This document shows positions 31,537-39,089 of a stretch of DNA of 53,698 nucleotides, piece after piece (position 1 is the stretch's first letter; each line of letters begins with the position of its first letter). The stretch covers positions 1-53,698 of the forward strand of contig JALORP010000024.1 in the NCBI GenBank assembly GCA_025458865.1. The letters run 5' to 3'. The notes below the pieces were generated by a model. It did no database searches and had not been told where the DNA came from. It saw only the letters and a list, made by a program, of their open reading frames with translations. Both the position numbers and the translations under genes were made by a program. This stretch comes from Steroidobacteraceae bacterium. Lineage in GTDB: Bacteria > Pseudomonadota > Gammaproteobacteria > Steroidobacterales > Steroidobacteraceae.

Positions 31537-33072
31537 CTAGGCGTCCCGGCCCGGCACCAGCCCGGCCGGCACCAGACCGAGCAGCGCCTCGTCGCGGATC
31601 GCGGCCTTGGCCGCCTCGATGTCCGGCGCGAAGTGCCGGTCGTGGTCGTAGAAGGCGACGTCGCGGCGCAGGCGCGCGTAGGCGTGCTCGAGTGCGGCCG
31701 ATGACCGCAGCGGCCGGCGGAAGTCGAGGCCCTGCGCCGCGGCCAGGAGCTCGATGGCGAGGATGCCGCGCGTGTTCTCCGCCATGGCAAGCAGGCGCCG
31801 CGCGGCGAAGGTCGCCATGCTGACGTGATCCTCCTGGTTGGCGGAAGTGGGCAGGCTGTCCACCGAGGCCGGGTGCGCGAGCGACTTGTTCTCGCTGGCG
31901 AGCGCCGCGGCCGTCACCTGCGCGAGCATGAAGCCGGAGTTGAGCCCGCCCTGCTCCACCAGGAACGGCGGCAGCTGGCTCAAAGAGGAGTCGATGAGCA
32001 TCGCGACGCGCCGCTCGGACAGCGCGCCGATCTCGGCGATGGCGAGCGCGAGGTTGTCGGCGGCGAAGGCGACGGGCTCGGCGTGGAAGTTGCCGCCGGA
32101 GAGCACCTCGCCCGCCTCGCCGAAGACGAGCGGGTTGTCGGACACCCCGTTCGCCTCGATCACCAGCACGCGCGCCGCGTCGCGCAGCTGCTGCAGGCAG
32201 GCGCCCGCGACCTGCGGCTGGCAGCGGAGCGAATAGGGATCCTGCACGCGGTCGCAGTCGGCGTGGGAGCGTTCGATCTCGCTGTGCGCGAGCACCTCGC
32301 GGAAGGCCGCGGCGACATCCGCCTGGGCCGCGTGGCCGCGCACCGCGTGGATGCGCGCGTCGAACGGCGCGCGGCTGCCGAGGGCCGCGTCCACGCACAT
32401 CGCGCCGGTGAGGATGGAGGCGAGCACCAGGTCCTCGGCCTCGAACAGGCCCTCGAGCGCGAGCGCGGTCGAGACCTGCGTGCCATTGAGCAGTGCGAGG
32501 CCCTCCTTGGGACCGAGTTCCACGGGCTCGATGCCGGTCGAGGCGAGCGCCTCGGCCGCGGGCATCACCCGCCCGCCGAAGTGCACGGCGCCTTCGCCGA
32601 TGAGCGCGAGCGAAAGGTGCGCGAGCGGGGCGAGGTCGCCCGAGGCGCCGACCGAGCCCTGGGAGGGCACCCGCGGCAGCACGCCGGCGTTCAGGAGCGA
32701 AAGCAGCCTCTCGACGATCACCGGCCTCACGCCGGAGAAGCCGCGCGCGAGGCTCGCGGCCTTCAGCGCCAGCGCGAGGCGGACGGTCGAGTCGGCGAGC
32801 GGTTCGCCGACGCCCGCCGCGTGCGAGCGCACGATGTAGAGCTGAAGGCGCGCGAGTTCCTCCGGCGCGATGCGGGTCTTTGCGAGGCGCCCGAAGCCGG
32901 TGTTGATGCCGTAGAGCGCCTCGCCCGCCGCGAGCCGCGCCGCGACCGCGGCGACGGCGCGCTCCACCGGCCCGCGCCAGCCCTCCGCGAGCGCGACAGG
33001 GCCCGTGCCCCGGGCGATGCGCCGGAGGGCGGGCAACGTGATGGCGCCAGGCGCGAGGACGATGGTTTCCAT
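31537..33072 (-). CDS. hutH: Histidine ammonia-lyase
   Basis: 511 residues, full family length; deaminates L-histidine to urocanate. The MIO cofactor tripeptide Ala143-Ser144-Gly145 lies in [27 protein letters not shown] and QEDHVSM are intact. The selectivity region reads [11 protein letters not shown], with the Ser-His typical of histidine lyases rather than the tyrosine or phenylalanine types. No hutU, hutI, hutG or hutC is near, so it is detached from a hut operon. It follows the sensor kinase by 54 nt on the same strand and could be cotranscribed with it. Confidence 0.93.
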   Translation of the reverse strand: METIVLAPGAITLPALRRIARGTGPVALAEGWRGPVERAVAAVAARLAAGEALYGINTGFGRLAKTRIAPEELARLQLYIVRSHAAGVGEPLADSTVRLALALKAASLARGFSGVRPVIVERLLSLLNAGVLPRVPSQGSVGASGDLAPLAHLSLALIGEGAVHFGGRVMPAAEALASTGIEPVELGPKEGLALLNGTQVSTALALEGLFEAEDLVLASILTGAMCVDAALGSRAPFDARIHAVRGHAAQADVAAAFREVLAHSEIERSHADCDRVQDPYSLRCQPQVAGACLQQLRDAARVLVIEANGVSDNPLVFGEAGEVLSGGNFHAEPVAFAADNLALAIAEIGALSERRVAMLIDSSLSQLPPFLVEQGGLNSGFMLAQVTAAALASENKSLAHPASVDSLPTSANQEDHVSMATFAARRLLAMAENTRGILAIELLAAAQGLDFRRPLRSSAALEHAYARLRRDVAFYDHDRHFAPDIEAAKAAIRDEALLGLVPAGLVPGRDA

Positions 33073-33126
33073 GCCGGCCTCAGTCGAGGGAGGGCGGATC
33101 GAGGCCGGCCTTCGCGGCGAACCGCC

Positions 33127-34455
33127 TCATGCCCGTGCCTCGGCGATGAAGTCCACCGCGACGCGCAGGCCGCGCCCCTGAAGCCCCGTCGAGAGCGACA
33201 GCGTCGCGCCGTGCAGCGCCGCGATGCGCGCGACGATGGACAGGCCCAGCCCGCTGCCGGTGCCCCTGGCGTCCGGTCCGCGCACGAACCGCTGCAGCAC
33301 GCGCTCGCGGGCGTGCTCCGGGATTCCAGGCCCGTCGTCCTCGACGGCCAGCGCGCCGTCCCCGACCTCGATCGTGACGCGACCGCCGGCCGCCACGTGG
33401 CGGAGCGCGTTCGACAGGAGATTGTCGAGCAGGATCTCGACGAGCGCGGCGTCCACGCGCGCGCGCGCCGCCTCGTCGCCGGACACCCCGAGCGCCACCT
33501 GCGCGGCCGCGAAGCGCTCGCGCCACTGAGCCACGCTGCGCTCCGCGAGCGGCCGAAGGGCCAGTGATTCGCGGCGGATCTCCTCGGCGTGATCGAGCCG
33601 CGACAGGGCGAGCAGCTGGTCCACCAGGTGCGCGCCGCGGTCAACGCCCTGGATCACCTTGCCGAGCGCAAACGTCGCATCTCCGCCCGGCAGGCGCCTG
33701 AGCGCCAGCTCGGTCTGCGCACGAATCGCCGCGAGCGGCGTCCTCAGCTCGTGGGCAGCATCCGCCGTGAAGCGCTTCTCGTCGTCGATGGTCCGCTGCA
33801 CGCGCAGGAGCAGGCGGTTCAGCTCCGCGACCAGCGGCTCGATCTCCTCCGGCGCGTCCGTGCCGCTCACCGGCTCGAGGTTCCGGGCCGAGCGGCCGGC
33901 GATCTGCCGGGACAGGGCCGACAGCGGCGCGAGCGCGCGGCCCACCGCGAACCAGGTGAGCAAGCCGAGGAGCGGCAGCGCGAGCAGGTAGGGCACCAGC
34001 TGGGCGATCAGGATCCTGCCCTCGAGCTCGCTGCGGATGGCGAGCTGCTGGCCGACGAGGACGGCCATGCGCTGCTCCGGAACCTGGAGGCAGAAGAGCT
34101 TCCAGTCCACGCCGCCGATGCGCTCCTCGTCGTAGCCCTGGCAGGGCACGCGGCTGTCCGCCAGGTCGCCGAAGCGGCTCTGCAGCAGCACCGCGCCGGA
34201 CTCGTCGCGCATCACGAAGGCGAGCTTGCGCTCGTAGGGGTGCCCCGGCCCGGTTGCGTCGCCGGACCGCGCCTCCTGGCCAGGGCTGCGGAGGTCCGCG
34301 AGCATCCGCGCCGATTCGGCGAGCTCGGCGTCGAACAGCTCGTTGACCTCGTGCACGGCGGAGACGTAGACCACTCCGCCCATCGCCGCGAGCCCGAGCG
34401 CCAGCGATCCGAGGCCCAGGAGCAGGATCCGGCGCCGCAGCGAGGGCGCGCTCAC
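33127..34455 (-). CDS. Sensor histidine kinase (QseC/PmrB/TctE-like)
   Basis: 442 residues. Two membrane helices (~10-30 and ~150-172) enclose a periplasmic sensor of about 120 residues. It contains two Cys (RVPCQGYDEERIG and WKLFCLQVPEQ) that could form a disulfide. A HAMP-like segment is followed by the H-box FTADAAHELRTPLAAIRAQ, N-box DNLLSNALRHV and G-boxes VEDDGPGIP and GTGSGLGLSIV. It overlaps the response-regulator stop as ATGA. The signal is unknown; the neighbouring acyl-ligase operon suggests a lipid-like or envelope cue, which is inference. Confidence 0.92.
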   Translation of the reverse strand: MSAPSLRRRILLLGLGSLALGLAAMGGVVYVSAVHEVNELFDAELAESARMLADLRSPGQEARSGDATGPGHPYERKLAFVMRDESGAVLLQSRFGDLADSRVPCQGYDEERIGGVDWKLFCLQVPEQRMAVLVGQQLAIRSELEGRILIAQLVPYLLALPLLGLLTWFAVGRALAPLSALSRQIAGRSARNLEPVSGTDAPEEIEPLVAELNRLLLRVQRTIDDEKRFTADAAHELRTPLAAIRAQTELALRRLPGGDATFALGKVIQGVDRGAHLVDQLLALSRLDHAEEIRRESLALRPLAERSVAQWRERFAAAQVALGVSGDEAARARVDAALVEILLDNLLSNALRHVAAGGRVTIEVGDGALAVEDDGPGIPEHARERVLQRFVRGPDARGTGSGLGLSIVARIAALHGATLSLSTGLQGRGLRVAVDFIAEARA

Positions 34456-35117
34456 GCGGGATCCCTGGGCACCGTGTACCCGACGCCCCGCACGGTGACG
34501 ATGGATTCCTTGCCCAGCTTGCGGCGCAGGTGGTGGATGTGGACCTCGACCGCGTTGCTCTCGACCTCCTCGTTCCAGCCGTATAGCGCCTGCTCGAGGC
34601 GCTCGCGCGGCAGGACGCGCCCGGCGTTCTCCATGAGCAGCTGCATCAGGCTGAACTCGCGCGCGGACAGGGTGACGGCCTTGCCCGCGACCGTGACGGC
34701 GTGCGCCGCCGGGTCGAGCTCTATCCGCCCGCTCGCGAGGACAGGCGCCGCGCGGCCGGCGGCACGGCGCGCGATGGCGCGCAGGCGCGCGCCGAGCTCG
34801 TCGAGGGCGAAGGGCTTGGCGAGGTAGTCGTCGGCGCCGGCATCGAGTCCAGCGACGCGCTCGTCCACGGCCGCCCGCGCGGTGAGGATCATCACCGGCG
34901 TCCGGTTGCCGCCGGCGCGCATCCGGCGCAGCACCTCGAGGCCGTTGCGCCCGGGCAGGCCCAGGTCCAGCACGACGGCGGCGTACTCGTGCGTGCCGAG
35001 GGCGGCAAGGGCGGCGTCGCCGTCCTGAACCCAGTCCACCGCGTGCCCCTCGTCGCGCAGGCCGGTCGCGATGCCGTCGCCGATCAGCTCATCGTCCTCG
35101 ACCAGCAGGATCCTCAT
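34452..35117 (-). CDS. OmpR-family response regulator (QseB/PmrA/TctD-like)
   Basis: 221 residues from ATG MRILLVEDD; an upstream extension in frame is not family-like. The receiver domain (1-115) has DD at 8-9, the phospho-Asp in VVLDLGLPG, MILTARAAVDERVAGLDAGAD and K in LAKPF. The C-terminal winged helix (~130-220) has the block LSAREFSLMQLLMENAGRVL. QseB/PmrA-type regulators commonly bind tandem CTTAA repeats; one such pair occurs upstream of the operon that precedes it. The 102-nt gap to the SDR gene shows no clear promoter. Confidence 0.92.
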   Translation of the reverse strand: MRILLVEDDELIGDGIATGLRDEGHAVDWVQDGDAALAALGTHEYAAVVLDLGLPGRNGLEVLRRMRAGGNRTPVMILTARAAVDERVAGLDAGADDYLAKPFALDELGARLRAIARRAAGRAAPVLASGRIELDPAAHAVTVAGKAVTLSAREFSLMQLLMENAGRVLPRERLEQALYGWNEEVESNAVEVHIHHLRRKLGKESIVTVRGVGYTVPRDPA

Positions 35118-35218
35118 GCGGTTCGGCCCCGGTGCCGGAGCGCGACCCGCCACGAGGCGACGCCGCGCACCCGGCCATGTTCCCGGCGCAGTCTAGCAGC
35201 GGCTGCCTGCCCCGGCTG

Positions 35219-36010
35219 TCAGGCCGCGGCGTGGCGCTTGATGATGGCGAGCTTCTTGCGCAGGGCGCCGTCCACGACGCCGGGCAGGAGGCCGTTCAGG
35301 CGCGCGAAGAAGCCCTCGGGCTGTCCGAGATAGGTTTCGCGGCGCTCGCCGATGATGGCGCGCTCGACCGCGGCGGCGACCGCCTCGGGCGGGTCGGCCC
35401 GGTTGCCGAGATCGGCGTTCATTCGCACGACCTCGGGTGGATTGAAGGATGTTTCCACCGCGCGCGGGGCGACATAGCAGGCGCGCACCGGGCCATCCGC
35501 CAGCTCGCGCCTCAGCGCCTCGGTGAAACCCCGCAGGCCGAACTTGCTCGCGCAGTAGACCGCGAAGCCGGCGAAGCCGATGCTCCCGAAGCTCGAGCCG
35601 ACGTTGACGATCATGGCCCGCCGGCGCGACAGCAGCTGCGGCAGCAGCCGATGCACGAGCTGCACCGGTCCCTCGAGGTTCGTGCGCAGGATCTGCCCGA
35701 CGTCGGGCGAGCCGAGCTGCTCGAGCATGCCGAACACGTTGGTGCCGGCGTTGTTGACGAGCACATCGGCGCCGAAGCGCTCTGCCGCCAGCGCGACCCG
35801 CTCGATGCCGGCGGCCGTGCCGAGGTCGGCGGCCACCACTTCGACCGTCGCGCCGCGTGCGGCGAGCGTGGCGGCGGCCCGCTGCAGCGAGTCCTCGCCA
35901 CGCGCGGTGAGCAGCAGCGACGCGCCGTGCGCGGCGAGCCGCTCGGCGATCGCCAGGCCGATGCCGCCGGTGGCGCCGGTGAGCAGGACTCGCGCGCCTT
36001 CAAGCTGCAC
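35219..36010 (-). CDS. Short-chain dehydrogenase/reductase (SDR)
   Basis: 263 residues, classical SDR. NAD(P) site TGATGGIGLAIAERL, NNAG motif (VNNAGTNVFG), catalytic Ser in NVGSSFGSIG and YCASK. ARGEDSL after strand 2 suggests NADP(H) preference. The C-terminal extension (QPEGFFARLNGLLPGVVDGAL) is of the type seen in acyl-chain or steroid-like SDRs. It is the last gene of the four-gene ligase operon and overlaps the oxidase gene by 11 nt. The probable role is reduction or oxidation of the product made by the ligase and oxidase, which is inference. Confidence 0.88.
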   Translation of the reverse strand: MQLEGARVLLTGATGGIGLAIAERLAAHGASLLLTARGEDSLQRAAATLAARGATVEVVAADLGTAAGIERVALAAERFGADVLVNNAGTNVFGMLEQLGSPDVGQILRTNLEGPVQLVHRLLPQLLSRRRAMIVNVGSSFGSIGFAGFAVYCASKFGLRGFTEALRRELADGPVRACYVAPRAVETSFNPPEVVRMNADLGNRADPPEAVAAAVERAIIGERRETYLGQPEGFFARLNGLLPGVVDGALRKKLAIIKRHAAA

Positions 36011-36671
36011 GGGCCACCTCCCCGCACGGCGGAAGGCTTCTGAACATGTCGCCGTAGAGGCGGTACATCACCTTGGCGCAGTGCAGGACCGCATCCCGGT
36101 CCTCCTCGCGGTCGAGGCGGTTCATGAGCCGCTCGAAGAACTGCACGTGGCCGATGTCGAGCGCGCCGTGCGAACGCAGGTAGGTGAACGCGGCGTCGGG
36201 CAGGTGGAGTCCCCGCTGGATGGCGTCCGCCGCCCGCGAGGCGAGGTTGATGCTCGTGCCCTCGAGCACCTGCACCATGCCGAAGAATCCCACCGGGTTG
36301 CCGCGCTGGATGGTGTCGTAGGCGTAGCTGACCATCAGCTCGGCCGCGAGCCCGGGCCGGCCGCGGCGGACGGCCTCCTTGTCGACGCCGCAGGCGGCGA
36401 GGTCGTCGAGGATCCACTCCTGGTGGCCGGTCTCCTCCTCGATGTAGTGCGCCGTCGCCGTCCGCAGCCACTCCAGCCGCTCGGGCAGGCGCGCGCCGCA
36501 GGCCATCAGGAGCGGCAGCGTGTGCTTGACGTGGTGGTAGGCCTGCCCGAGGAAGGCCGTGTACTGGGCCAGGGTCATGCGCCCTTCCAGCGCGTCCGCG
36601 ATGACGGGCGCCGCCACGAGGGTGGCGCGCTCGGCCGCGGTCTCGGCCTGCAGTCGGTCGAAGAAATTCAT
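36000..36671 (-). CDS. Haem-oxygenase-like (TenA/HDO-type) iron-containing redox enzyme
   Basis: 223 residues, all helical. The family places metal ligands in helices bearing Glu and His. Candidates here are HYIEEETGHQEW, VLEGTSINLA and HGALDIGHVQFFE, consistent with a haem-oxygenase-like diiron oxidase. Family members act on small acids and amines (for example UndA on fatty acids). TenA-type thiaminase is the other possibility, but the multiple E/H motifs and the adjacent acyl ligase favour an oxidase. It overlaps the ligase gene by 4 nt. Confidence 0.75.
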   Translation of the reverse strand: MNFFDRLQAETAAERATLVAAPVIADALEGRMTLAQYTAFLGQAYHHVKHTLPLLMACGARLPERLEWLRTATAHYIEEETGHQEWILDDLAACGVDKEAVRRGRPGLAAELMVSYAYDTIQRGNPVGFFGMVQVLEGTSINLASRAADAIQRGLHLPDAAFTYLRSHGALDIGHVQFFERLMNRLDREEDRDAVLHCAKVMYRLYGDMFRSLPPCGEVARAA

Positions 36672-38158
36672 GCTTCCGCTCCTTCGGATGGGACTGGGAC
36701 GGCCGTCGCCAGCGCGGCGGCGTGAAGTGACTGGATGGCGTCCCGGCGCGGACGCCCGTTAGGCGTCGCCAGCCCGTTCACCGGCGTGAACGGCGCGGCG
36801 GCCCGCACCCAGCGCGCGACGCGCGCGTAGTCGGGCAACCGCCGGTTCGCGCGGCGCACGGCCGCCGCGAGGGCGGCGTCATCCACACCGGCGGCGGCCG
36901 GCACCAGCACGGCGCGCGCCTGCGGCTCGGCCTCGCCGAAGACCACGGCCTGCGCGATCGCCGGCTCCGCGGCGAGCTCCGCCTCCGGCCACTCCGGCGA
37001 GACATTGCGTCCGAAGCTGGTGATGTAGATGTTCTTGCGCCGGCCGGTGATGCCGACGAAGCCGTCCGGGTCGATCGAGCCGAGGTCGCCGGTGGCAAGC
37101 GGTCCCGGACGCGGGATGCCGTCCCCGAGATAGCCCAGGAAGCGCTCGCCCTCCACGAGGATCTCGCCGTCGTCGGACAGGCCGAGCCTCACATGGGGCA
37201 GCGGCCGGCCGACGGTGCCGGGCCTGTCGGCGCCGGGCAGGTTGAGTGCGACCACGGAGGCGCATTCGGACAGGCCGTAGCCCTCGTACACCGGCAGGCC
37301 CAGCTCCCGCGCGCGCAGCAGCGTCCCGGTCGCGACCTTGCCGCCGCCGACGGCCACGAACCTCAGGCTCTGCGGCGCGGCGAGGCCGGCGTCGAGCGCG
37401 GCGACCCAGGCCTTCAGCATCTGGGGCAGCAGGATCAGGCTGTGCGGCTGCCAGCGCTCGACGGCCGCGGCGAACGCGAGCACGTCGAAGCCCGCGGCGC
37501 CGGCCATGCCGAGCGAGGCGAGTGGCGGCGCGACGAGGTCGCCGCCGGTGAGCCACGCGAGGTCCGCGCCGGCGATGTTCTCCAAGAGCACCGGCAGCGG
37601 CAGCACGCAGAGGTGGCGCGCCATGCCCACGCCCGCGAGCGCCTGCGCCAGGGCGCCGGCGACGCTCCAGGTGTGCGCGCCCGACAGGCACACGCCCTTC
37701 GGCTGGCCGGTGGTCCCGGACGTGAACGTGATCTTGCCCGTGCCGGCCGGGAGCGGCACACGTCCGGTCTCCCGCAGCGGCGCGAAGGCGCCGAGCGCGC
37801 CGGCGGCCACCGCCCGCGGCCGCGCATAGCCGAGCCGCTCCGCCAGGTCCGGGCGGTCGGTCAGCAGCAGGTCCACGCCCGCGCGCGTCAGCGCCGCACG
37901 CATCTGCTCCGCCGTGAAGAAGAGCGGCAGCGGCACCAGCGGGATGCCCGCGCGCTGGGCCGCATGATCGGCCGCGATCCAGTCAGGACCATTGTCGGCG
38001 AGCAGGCCGAGCGCGGAGACCTGCAGGGACGCCAGCGCGTCGGCGAGGCGCGAGGCGCACGCCTCCAGGACGCCATGGGACAGTTCCACGCCGTCGCCGA
38101 TGACGCGCCCGGTCCCCCGTGCCGCCGGGACGATGCGCTCGAAGGCCCGGCTGGTCAC
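36668..38158 (-). CDS. AMP-dependent acid ligase (acyl-CoA synthetase-like)
   Basis: 496 residues from a GTG that overlaps the upstream stop (GTGA). ANL-superfamily motifs: P-loop ITFTSGTTGQPKGV, YEGYGLSECASVVALN, ATGDLGSIDPDGFVGITGRR and a late conserved K region. It would activate a carboxylic acid as acyl-AMP and pass it to CoA or a carrier. The N-terminus is shorter than in typical fatty-acyl-CoA synthetases (~550), and a classical Lys at the A10 site is not obvious near GLATPNGRPRRDAI. The operon suggests a dedicated biosynthetic ligase. The longer upstream frame is a shadow of the hemolysin-family gene. Confidence 0.88.
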   Translation of the reverse strand: MTSRAFERIVPAARGTGRVIGDGVELSHGVLEACASRLADALASLQVSALGLLADNGPDWIAADHAAQRAGIPLVPLPLFFTAEQMRAALTRAGVDLLLTDRPDLAERLGYARPRAVAAGALGAFAPLRETGRVPLPAGTGKITFTSGTTGQPKGVCLSGAHTWSVAGALAQALAGVGMARHLCVLPLPVLLENIAGADLAWLTGGDLVAPPLASLGMAGAAGFDVLAFAAAVERWQPHSLILLPQMLKAWVAALDAGLAAPQSLRFVAVGGGKVATGTLLRARELGLPVYEGYGLSECASVVALNLPGADRPGTVGRPLPHVRLGLSDDGEILVEGERFLGYLGDGIPRPGPLATGDLGSIDPDGFVGITGRRKNIYITSFGRNVSPEWPEAELAAEPAIAQAVVFGEAEPQARAVLVPAAAGVDDAALAAAVRRANRRLPDYARVARWVRAAAPFTPVNGLATPNGRPRRDAIQSLHAAALATAVPVPSEGAEA

Positions 38159-38805
38159 GCGACGCCACCGGCCCCGTACAGGAGTACCCACGCGGCCTGC
38201 AGCGAACAGGAGACGACCCGTGGGTCGTGGTCGTAGTAGCGGCCCCAGGCCGCGGCGGCCGCGCCCAGGGTCGTGCGCTCGGCGACGGCGAGCTCGTGCG
38301 CCACGATCCCGAGCCGGGCGAGGCTGTTGCGGAGCGTGCGGGTCGCCGTGAAGGTGATCCACTCGATTCCGTGGCCCTCGAGCAGGCGCACCAGCGCAGC
38401 GATCATCGCGCGCCCGCCGCCGGGCGAGGCCGAGGCGAGGTTGCCCACTTCGAGGATGGCCGCGCGATCGGCCGGCGTGTCGAGCCTGCGGGCAATCACG
38501 CGCTCCACCGGCGCATCGAGGTAGCGCTCCAGGAACAGCGGGCCGCCGCTGGCCCGCGCGATGCCGGCAGCCGCGAGCAGGCTGCCGCCCGGTGCCGGCA
38601 GGGCCACGAGCGTGGGCAGGAAGTGCGTCAGCGAGGCGTCGTATTCGCGCCGGTAGCGATCGGCGATGAAGCGCTCGGCCTCCTCGCGACCAGGGCTCGA
38701 CCGCGTCAGCAGGCGCAACCGGCTCTCGGCGCGGGCACGCGCCGGGAGTGCCCGGGCGGGCGCCATCGGGATCTGTGCCGGGTCGATCAGGGCGGGGCTT
38801 TGCAT
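38155..38805 (-). CDS. Thermostable-hemolysin family protein (GNAT/autoinducer-synthase-like fold)
   Basis: 216 residues matching the thermostable hemolysin family: EAERFIADRYRREYDASLTH, FLERYLDAPVERVIA, ILEVGNLASASPGGGRAMI and ITFTATRTLRNSLARLGI. The family name comes from early haemolysis assays. The pattern (EVGNLA, then GGRAMIAAL) resembles GNAT/acyl-homoserine-lactone-synthase folds, so an acyltransferase is plausible. It is the first gene of the operon with the AMP ligase, diiron oxidase and SDR, suggesting it uses the activated acyl group. A haemolytic role is not supported by sequence: no signal peptide. Confidence 0.85.
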   Translation of the reverse strand: MQSPALIDPAQIPMAPARALPARARAESRLRLLTRSSPGREEAERFIADRYRREYDASLTHFLPTLVALPAPGGSLLAAAGIARASGGPLFLERYLDAPVERVIARRLDTPADRAAILEVGNLASASPGGGRAMIAALVRLLEGHGIEWITFTATRTLRNSLARLGIVAHELAVAERTTLGAAAAAWGRYYDHDPRVVSCSLQAAWVLLYGAGGVA

Positions 38806-38850
38806 CGTCGCTCCAATGTCGAGGTTCGGGGGGAAGCATTCGGGAACAGG

Positions 38851-38867
38851 CTTAGTGCCCCCTTAAG
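38851..38867. promoter_or_regulatory. Candidate PmrA/QseB-type response-regulator box
   Basis: CTTAGT-N5-CTTAAG fits the tandem (C/T)TTAA(T/G)-N5-(C/T)TTAA(T/G) pattern bound by PmrA/QseB-type regulators, with one mismatch. It lies 46 nt upstream of the hemolysin-family start, in the 284-bp divergent region shared with mrpA. The matching regulator class is encoded at the far end of the same gene group. The remainder of the region holds no gene. Confidence 0.45.
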
Positions 38868-39089
38868 ACGGTCCGGCGAACCCGCATCAATCGCGAGCGG
38901 ACGCATGACGCGGTTCACAGAAATGCGGACGGGCTGGTCAGGGGCGGGGCACGGCCCGGTGCCGCAGGCTGTCCGACCGGGGAACCTGACGGGACCGTAA
39001 GGGTCTGATTCGACGGGCTGGGTGCCGGCACGGGCGCGATGAGAGCGTGTCTGGCTGGCCAAGCAACAAGAACCGGACGACGGGGACCC

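Noticed and set aside
31537-33072. Tyrosine or phenylalanine ammonia-lyase assignment for hutH
   Set aside because: The selectivity region has the Ser-His of histidine lyases (RSHAAGVG).
38155-38805. A cytolytic toxin role for the thermostable-hemolysin family protein
   Set aside because: No signal peptide or pore-forming feature; operon context points to metabolism.
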